Shown here in pieces: positions 6,632-11,490 of a stretch of DNA of 11,490 bases (position 1 is the stretch's first letter; the number at the start of each line of letters is the position of its first letter). Under the pieces are notes generated by a model that was given only the letters and a program-made list of their open reading frames with translations, did no database searches and was not told where the DNA came from. The stretch covers positions 1 to 11,490 of the forward strand of contig JAPXLS010000062.1 of NCBI GenBank assembly GCA_033809435.1, in the 5' to 3' direction. Made by a program: the position numbers and the translations under genes. Source of the stretch: JAAZIN01 sp033809435. Its GTDB lineage: Bacteria > Bacillota > Dethiobacteria > DTU022.

Positions 6632-8462
6632 TTGTCACAGGGAATTCCAGGGCACATCATTGACGAGATCAGGCAGAGATGCGACATGGTCAGCCTGGTG
6701 GGGCAGTACCTTGCTCTGGAAAAAAGGGGCAAGCATATGCTCGGCCTCTGCCCCTTTCACAATGAGAAAACACCTTCCTTTACGGTAACGCCGGAGAAGC
6801 AGCTGTTTTACTGTTTCGGTTGCGGCGCCTCGGGCAATATATTCAATTTTATCATGAGGATGGAGAACCTTACTTTTCCGGAGGCGGTCAGGCTGCTGGC
6901 CCGGCAGACAGGGGTGGCCATCCCCGAAAAGGAAAGGGCCTCTGCGGAGGGCCGGTTGAGAGAGAAGCTTTACGATTTGAACGGGCTGGCGGCCCGCTTT
7001 TACACTGACCGGCTCTGGAACAGTCCTGCGGGTAAAAAAGCGGCGGATTACCTTCTTGAAAGAGGTATTCGCCGGGAGACAAGCGAACTTTTCTCTTTGG
7101 GATATGCTCCGCCGGGATGGCAGAACCTGCTCAACCATGCTTCGAAAAAAGGAATCCCGGAAGATCTTCTGCACCGGGCGGGTTTGGTTTCGCCCAGGCA
7201 GAGCGGAGGTTTCTATGACCGTTTCAGGGATCGGCTGATCTTTCCCATTTTTACCGCGGGCGGGAAAGTGGCCGGATTTGGCGCAAGAGCCATGGAAGAG
7301 GGAGACAAGAGCATCCCCAAGTATTTGAATTCGCCCGAGACGCCGGTATTTGAAAAAGGATCATTTCTTTACGGTCTGCACCTGGCCCGGGAACAGATCC
7401 GCAGCCGGAAAACGGTCATCGTGGTGGAGGGCTACACCGACGTGATCACCGCTTTTCAGGCCGGAATAAAGAATGCGGTAGCCTCGCTGGGAACCGCCCT
7501 TACCCGGACCCAGGGGCGTTTGATGCGGTCCCAGGCCGAAAAGGTGATCATCGCCTATGATGCGGACAGCGCAGGCGAGGCGGCCACATGGCGGGGTCTG
7601 AAGATACTGCAGGACAGCGGATGCCTGGTGGAGGTGGCAGATCTGCCGGAGGGGAGCGATCCCGACGGCTTGATCCGGCAACGCGGAGCCGCCTGCTTTG
7701 AAGAGATCATTGCCCGGGCCAGGCCCCTGGCCGAATACCGCCTGGAGGTCTTGAAAAGGGATCTGGATCCGGCATCCGAGGAAAGCAGGCTTCGCTTTCT
7801 CGAAGGAGCACTGCTGATGCTTCAGGATATATCGAACCTGGTGGAAAGAGATGTTTACCTGAAACGGGTGGCCGAGGAACTCTCCGTTTCCGAAGGGGCC
7901 CTCAGGCGGGAACTGATGCGGCGGCAAAAAAGCCAGAAAACGGGCCGCAGTCATAATCTGTTAAGAAAAGATCAAACTAAGATCAATCAAATAAAGACCA
8001 GCCCGGCCGAGAGGATACTGCTATCTTTGATGCTGTGCAGCGAAGAAGCAGCCGGGATGGTTCTTGATGCCCTGGCTCCCGACGATTTTCAGGAAGGGCC
8101 GCTCCGGCAGGTTGTCGAAACTATTTTGAAATTGAAAAGCGAGGGCCGCCGCTTCGGCGGCGAAGAGTTGCTCGATCGCTTCAACGACGAAGGAATTCAC
8201 CGCATGATTACCAGAGCGACAACCGACCCCAGCCTGCAGGGGCTGGAGCCCGAAAAAATGGCCAGGATGACCAGGGATTGCATTGAAAGAATAAATCGGG
8301 AAAAGCTAGCCGGGCAACAGGAATTGAGGCAGCGAGTCCTGAAAGAGAAGGATAAGAAGAAGCAGTATGACGATCATGCCAAAAAATTACTTCAGGAGCA
8401 GTTGCAAGTGATCAAACTACTTAAAGGCGTCCCCTATCGTTCCGGAGGAGGAGAGAATCTGC

Positions 8463-8470
<8 letters not shown>
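6632..8470 (+). CDS. dnaG: DNA primase DnaG
   Basis: A 612-residue primase that makes RNA primers at the replication fork with DnaB helicase. The TTG start at 6632 is supported by GGTGA six bases upstream and by the canonical N-terminus (IPGHIIDEIRQRCDMVSLVGQY). The CHC2 zinc-binding domain shows C40, H43, C61 and C64 in CPFHNEKTPSF and YCFGCGASGN. The RNA polymerase core follows, with FPIF..GGKVAGFGAR (204-219) and KYLNSPETPVFEKG (230-243). The TOPRIM domain has VVEGYTD (catalytic E266) and YDADSAGEAA (D310, D312), which bind the metal ions. A C-terminal helicase-binding domain begins near 455 (SPAERILLSLML) and ends in a charged helix. Its length is standard for Bacillota. The gene end overlaps rpoD by 8 bases. 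Confidence 0.97.
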
Positions 8471-9593
<1,123 letters not shown>

Positions 9594-9690
9594 AATACTC
9601 CCTTGCCGGCAGCAATCATATCGGCCGTTGCAGGGACGAGCTTTGTTCGCCCGCGGACACATACCTGGTATGTTTAGAATATCCCCCCAA

Positions 9691-9726
9691 GCAGGGGCGG
9701 GGTTCCATCCCCGCCCGCATCCCTGC
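9691..9726 (+). terminator. GC-rich hairpin downstream of rpoD
   Basis: GGCGGGG (9696-9702) pairs with CCCCGCC (9709-9715), and an outer GCAGG (9691-9695) can pair with CCTGC (9722-9726), giving a two-part stem of about 12 bp around TTCCAT. No U-tract follows. It lies about 100 bases after the rpoD stop and probably stabilises or ends the dnaG-rpoD transcript together with the next hairpin. Confidence 0.5.
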
Positions 9727-9735
9727 GATAAATAT

Positions 9736-9775
9736 GCTCCCCCTGGAAGAAAAGCCTCAGGGAGCAAACTTTTCA
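9736..9775 (+). terminator. Second hairpin, probable rho-independent terminator of dnaG-rpoD
   Basis: GCTCCC..TG (9736-9745, with a two-C bulge) pairs with CAGGGAGC (9758-9765), followed by AAACTTTT. The U-run is short and delayed, so termination strength is uncertain. Together with the hairpin at 9691 it fills the middle of the 306-base gap between rpoD and the XRE gene. The rest of that gap (9594-9690) shows nothing recognisable. Confidence 0.55.
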
Positions 9776-9822
9776 CAAACATCTGCCATTGTTAAATAAA
9801 CATATCTTAATGTAATTTATAA

Positions 9823-9851
9823 TTGACATCCAGTAAAATAAATGATACACT
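9823..9851 (+). promoter_or_regulatory. Sigma-A promoter of the XRE/membrane-protein pair
   Basis: A perfect -35 TTGACA (9823-9828), a 17-base spacer and -10 TACACT (9846-9851, 4 of 6). Transcription should start near 9858, giving a leader of about 40 bases to the TTG start at 9900. Confidence 0.8.
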
Positions 9852-9856
9852 CATTT
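9840..9856. promoter_or_regulatory. Palindromic operator over the -10, probable autoregulator site
   Basis: AAATGA-N5-TCATTT is a perfect inverted repeat with 6-base arms that contains most of the -10 element. Dimeric XRE-family proteins often bind such sites, and occupancy here would block RNA polymerase. I infer that the XRE protein encoded 44 bases downstream represses its own promoter. Confidence 0.55.
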
Positions 9857-9899
9857 CAGATAACCGGCCGGTTGCAAGATCTTTACTTGAGGTGATGTA

Positions 9900-10121
9900 T
9901 TGAGCAAAAACCTGAGGCTCAAGTCCGCACGAGCGGCAAAAGACCTGTCCCAGAAAAGCCTGGCCGACGCTGTTGGCGTTACCAGGCAGACGATCAGCGC
10001 TATCGAGAGCGGAAACTATAACCCCTCGATAAACTTGTGTATCTCCATATGCAGGGTCCTGGATAAGACATTGAACGACATATTTTGGGAGGATGATGGC
10101 CATGACCAACAAGGGTCTTGA
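9900..10121 (+). CDS. Small XRE-family helix-turn-helix transcriptional regulator
   Basis: A 73-residue protein that is essentially one HTH_3 domain. LRLKSARAAKDLSQKSLADAVGVTRQTISAIESGNYNPSINL shows the five-helix Cro/CI-like fold with recognition helix RQTISAIESG (about 29-38). It resembles the short regulators (YozG/YvaO-like) usually paired with a small membrane protein. The start is TTG at 9900, placed by GAGGTGA a few bases upstream; an out-of-frame ATG sits inside that site. Its last 20 bases overlap the next gene, so the two are co-translated. It probably represses its own promoter through the palindrome at 9840-9856. The inducing signal is unknown. Confidence 0.88.
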   Translation: MSKNLRLKSARAAKDLSQKSLADAVGVTRQTISAIESGNYNPSINLCISICRVLDKTLNDIFWEDDGHDQQGS

Positions 10122-10545
10122 TGAGATGCAGATGCAGAGAAAAAACAGGATCGGCAACCAGGCGTTCCTGATGCTTTTCTACCTGTTGCTTATCGATGTA
10201 GGCCTGCAGGGCTTTGGTTTCAGATGGCTGGGGTATCCGGAGAATGTAATGGTCATTTTGATGACCTGTTCGGGGATCTACGTTATCCGGCTGATCCTGG
10301 CCAGCGCCTTTGTCGGGCCGGCCCCCGAAGAACAGAACCCCTTTCTGAGAGTGCTTATCACGGTCATCCTGTCGCTTGCCGTCTCAGCGATAATCCTGCT
10401 GATCATGAAAAATGCCGGATTCAGTGATCCCGCCGATGTTGAAAGAAGGACAGCGCCCATACTTTTCGGGACCGCCGCTGTGGCCATCGTTATCTCCGTA
10501 ACGACCATTGTAGTCAACCGGATCCAGAACAGGAGAGACGAATAG
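10102..10545 (+). CDS. Four-helix integral membrane protein paired with the XRE regulator (DUF6773-like)
   Basis: I start it at ATG 10102 (147 residues), 9 bases after GGGAGG. Earlier in-frame ATGs at 10093 and 10096 lie too close to that site. After a polar, basic N-terminus (about 1-18, MTNKGLDEMQMQRKNRIGN), four hydrophobic segments can be seen near residues 20-40, 48-72, 82-106 and 118-140, ending in a basic, polar tail (NRIQNRRDE). No catalytic motif is visible. In Bacillota such proteins are commonly encoded directly after a small XRE regulator, with which this gene overlaps by 20 bases. The DUF6773 assignment comes from memory of its general look and is tentative. It may act as a signal-sensing partner of the regulator, but nothing in the sequence proves that. 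No terminator is evident after it. Confidence 0.75.
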   Translation: MTNKGLDEMQMQRKNRIGNQAFLMLFYLLLIDVGLQGFGFRWLGYPENVMVILMTCSGIYVIRLILASAFVGPAPEEQNPFLRVLITVILSLAVSAIILLIMKNAGFSDPADVERRTAPILFGTAAVAIVISVTTIVVNRIQNRRDE

Positions 10546-10591
10546 CGACGTCACTAGCGGCCCAAGCGGCATCAAAGAGGCATCAAAAACC

Positions 10592-10620
10592 TTGACGAAT
10601 TCAAAAGCATTCGCTATAAT
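10592..10620 (+). promoter_or_regulatory. Sigma-A promoter of tRNA-Asn
   Basis: TTGACG (10592-10597, 5 of 6), a 17-base spacer and a perfect TATAAT (10615-10620), ending 11 bases before the mature tRNA 5' end. This fits a strong stable-RNA promoter. Confidence 0.88.
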
Positions 10621-10631
10621 TACATCAAGGT

Positions 10632-10706
10632 TCCTCAGTAGCTCAATGGCAGAGCGACCGGCTGTTAACCGGTAGGTTGCAGGTTCGAGTCCTGCCTGGG
10701 GAGCCA
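10632..10706 (+). tRNA. tRNA-Asn (GTT)
   Basis: A 75-base cloverleaf with encoded CCA. Acceptor stem TCCTCAG (10632-10638) pairs with CTGGGGA with one G-U pair; discriminator G is followed by CCA (10704-10706). The D arm contains GCTC...GAGC. Anticodon stem ACCGG/CCGGT encloses loop CTGTTAA, with anticodon GTT at 10664-10666, which reads Asn codons. The T arm is GCAGG-TTCGAGT-CCTGC. No clear terminator follows. Confidence 0.97.
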
Positions 10707-10765
10707 ATTTTAATGTACATTTTGTTCTTCTGCTTTTCCTGGGCTTCTTGCGGATAGCAACAACT

Positions 10766-10793
10766 TTGACTCAACAACGAAATGCCATATAAT
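10766..10793 (+). promoter_or_regulatory. Sigma-A promoter of the MNT/HEPN remnant
   Basis: TTGACT (10766-10771, 5 of 6), a 16-base spacer and a perfect TATAAT (10788-10793), 41 bases before the GTG start at 10835. The promoter is still intact although both downstream genes look damaged. Confidence 0.75.
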
Positions 10794-10834
10794 TGTTGTG
10801 CAGTTAAATAATATATATTGTGTGGTAAACAGCG

Positions 10835-11125
10835 GTGAAGATATCAATCAGTAAAGGTAAAGAAATCGTTCATAGGTTTCGTGATCAGCTGGGGCTTACC
10901 CTGGGCGAACCCGTGGAAGTGCTGCTTTTTGGCTCCTTTGCCCGAGGGGAACACACTGACGGCTCTGACATCGATCTGTTGGTGATTCTCCAAAGCTTAA
11001 ATAAATCCAAAAGGGATCTTGTATATGATATTGCCTGGAAAATAGGTTTCAAAACCGGTGTAGCTCTCTCGGTAATCCCGCTGGCACGCAAGGACATGTG
11101 CTTTGAAGGCATCCCCGTTTTTTGA
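10835..11125 (+). CDS. MNT-type minimal nucleotidyltransferase (HEPN/MNT toxin-antitoxin), frameshifted near the C-terminus
   Basis: A GTG-start frame of 96 residues with the minimal nucleotidyltransferase signature GSFARGEHTDGSDIDLLVI (33-51): GS at 33-34 and metal-binding D45 and D47. MNT proteins are partners, generally antitoxins, of HEPN ribonucleases; some AMPylate the HEPN protein. The frame stops at TGA 11123-11125 right after FEGIPVF. Reading on one base later from the T-run gives FFESVYREGIRL and a stop at 11154-11156, which is the expected family ending and overlaps the HEPN ATG. So the gene carries one extra base in CCCCGTTTTTT relative to the intact form, or slips there. The ribosome binding site is weak. 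It is probably a pseudogene, unless the base is a sequencing error or frameshifting is used. Confidence 0.82.
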   Translation: MKISISKGKEIVHRFRDQLGLTLGEPVEVLLFGSFARGEHTDGSDIDLLVILQSLNKSKRDLVYDIAWKIGFKTGVALSVIPLARKDMCFEGIPVF

Positions 11126-11156
11126 AAGCGTTTATCGGGAAGGTATCCGGTTATGA
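11118..11156 (+). other. Out-of-frame C-terminal tail of the MNT gene, restored by a +1 shift
   Basis: In the frame one base beyond the main mnt frame, codons from 11118 read F-F-E-S-V-Y-R-E-G-I-R-L and then TGA (11154-11156). This fits the usual 'pFf..v.reGi.L' ending of HEPN-associated MNT proteins, and its stop forms an ATGA overlap with the next start, as expected in an intact operon. The full product would be about 106 residues. Confidence 0.75.
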
Positions 11157-11281
11157 CAGATAATAATCAGGAGACAATTGTAAAATACAGGCTGCAACAA
11201 GCAGGAGAAATATTGCGAGATGCAAAAACAAGACTGATAAGCCTGTCATCCTGTTTTTCGAGGTTCATGTCTGCCAAGTAG
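11153..11281 (+). pseudogene. Truncated HEPN-domain protein remnant, partner of MNT
   Basis: A 42-residue frame with ATG at 11153 and GGGAAGG nine bases upstream. Residues 4-28 (NQETIVKYRLQQAGEILRDAKTRL in part) look like the first helix of HEPN proteins, which typically read '..LI.YRL..A.E.L..A..L'. The rest of the fold, including the RxxxxH/N ribonuclease motif and the following helices, is missing: after about residue 30 the sequence becomes SLSSCFSRFMSAK and stops. I checked the other forward frames downstream for a continuation and saw none. The gene is therefore cut off rather than merely frameshifted. It is too short to encode an active toxin. Confidence 0.6.
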
Positions 11282-11324
11282 GTTCGCGTGACTCTCGCAT
11301 AAATTCTTAGCCGCCAGCCGGGTA

Positions 11325-11490
11325 TCAACTATTTATGTTTTCCACAGCAATGATTATCTCACTCCTGTGGTCTTTAACCCGTTTTTCGATACGCTCTAGG
11401 TAATCATCGCCAAGGTGTCGGCGAAGCGTTTCAAGTTCGGCGCGAAAACGGGCCATTCCTCTTTGCGAAACTGTACCATCCATCTCCACT
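11325..11490 (-). CDS. C-terminal end of an unidentified minus-strand gene (partial)
   Basis: The frame is open from the window edge to TGA at 11325-11327, about 54 residues. It contains an internal Met at 11483, after which it reads MDGTVSQRGMARFRAEL and on through RRHLGDDYLERIEKRVKDHRSEIIIAVENINS. The composition is charged and amphipathic, so probably helical, and unlike random translation. I do not recognise the family. The true start may lie outside the window, or ATG 11483 may be used with the adjacent GTGGAG as a poorly spaced site. It faces the truncated HEPN gene and ends 44 bases from it. Confidence 0.45.
   Translation of the reverse strand, partial: VEMDGTVSQRGMARFRAELETLRRHLGDDYLERIEKRVKDHRSEIIIAVENINS

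Noticed and set aside
6387..6638. Minus-strand 83-residue frame before dnaG
   Set aside because: It runs through the dnaG ribosome binding site and terminator, and has no protein-like pattern.
10561..10590. Tandem GCATCAAA motif (two copies) before the tRNA promoter
   Set aside because: Two 8-base copies in a short A-rich stretch are likely to be chance, with no further copies or structure.

Overview
The window looks like chromosome from an anaerobic, low-to-mid GC Bacillota (Clostridia-like) bacterium. The signs are strong GGAGG-type ribosome binding sites, frequent TTG and GTG starts, a lipoprotein substrate-binding protein, a PBP5-type D,D-carboxypeptidase, a multi-[4Fe-4S] oxidoreductase with an MvhD/FlpD-like tail, and the adjacent pair dnaG-rpoD. 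The taxon is an inference; no rRNA or other decisive marker is present.

Layout. (1) Positions 1-2117 hold the end of a branched-chain-amino-acid-type ABC transporter operon: the LivG C-terminus, LivF (overlapping it by ATGA) and a Liv-type lipoprotein binding protein. A hairpin follows that also serves the convergent gene. (2) Positions 2186-3373, minus strand, encode a D-alanyl-D-alanine carboxypeptidase, divergent from a small FMN-dependent iron-sulfur flavoprotein/reductase (3434-4030). (3) Positions 4207-6294 encode a GltD-like FAD/NAD(P) oxidoreductase with an N-terminal cysteine domain, two ferredoxin-type clusters and a C-terminal MvhD/FlpD-like domain, closed by a clear terminator. 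(4) A 270-base non-coding stretch with an imperfect direct repeat and a U-tract terminator leads into dnaG and rpoD, which overlap by 8 bases. Two hairpins follow. (5) Next comes a small XRE regulator plus four-helix membrane protein pair, with a good sigma-A promoter whose -10 lies inside a perfect palindrome. (6) A tRNA-Asn(GTT) follows with its own near-consensus promoter. (7) The right end is a decaying accessory patch: an MNT-type nucleotidyltransferase gene with a one-base frameshift, a truncated HEPN partner, and the end of an unidentified minus-strand gene.

The core genes are ordinary. The points most worth a second look are the frameshifted mnt, where the shifted frame restores an ATGA junction with the HEPN remnant; the oxidoreductase fusion with altered MvhD cysteines; the leader/terminator in front of dnaG; and the operator-controlled regulator/membrane-protein pair. 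I see no clear evidence of an entirely new multi-gene system.
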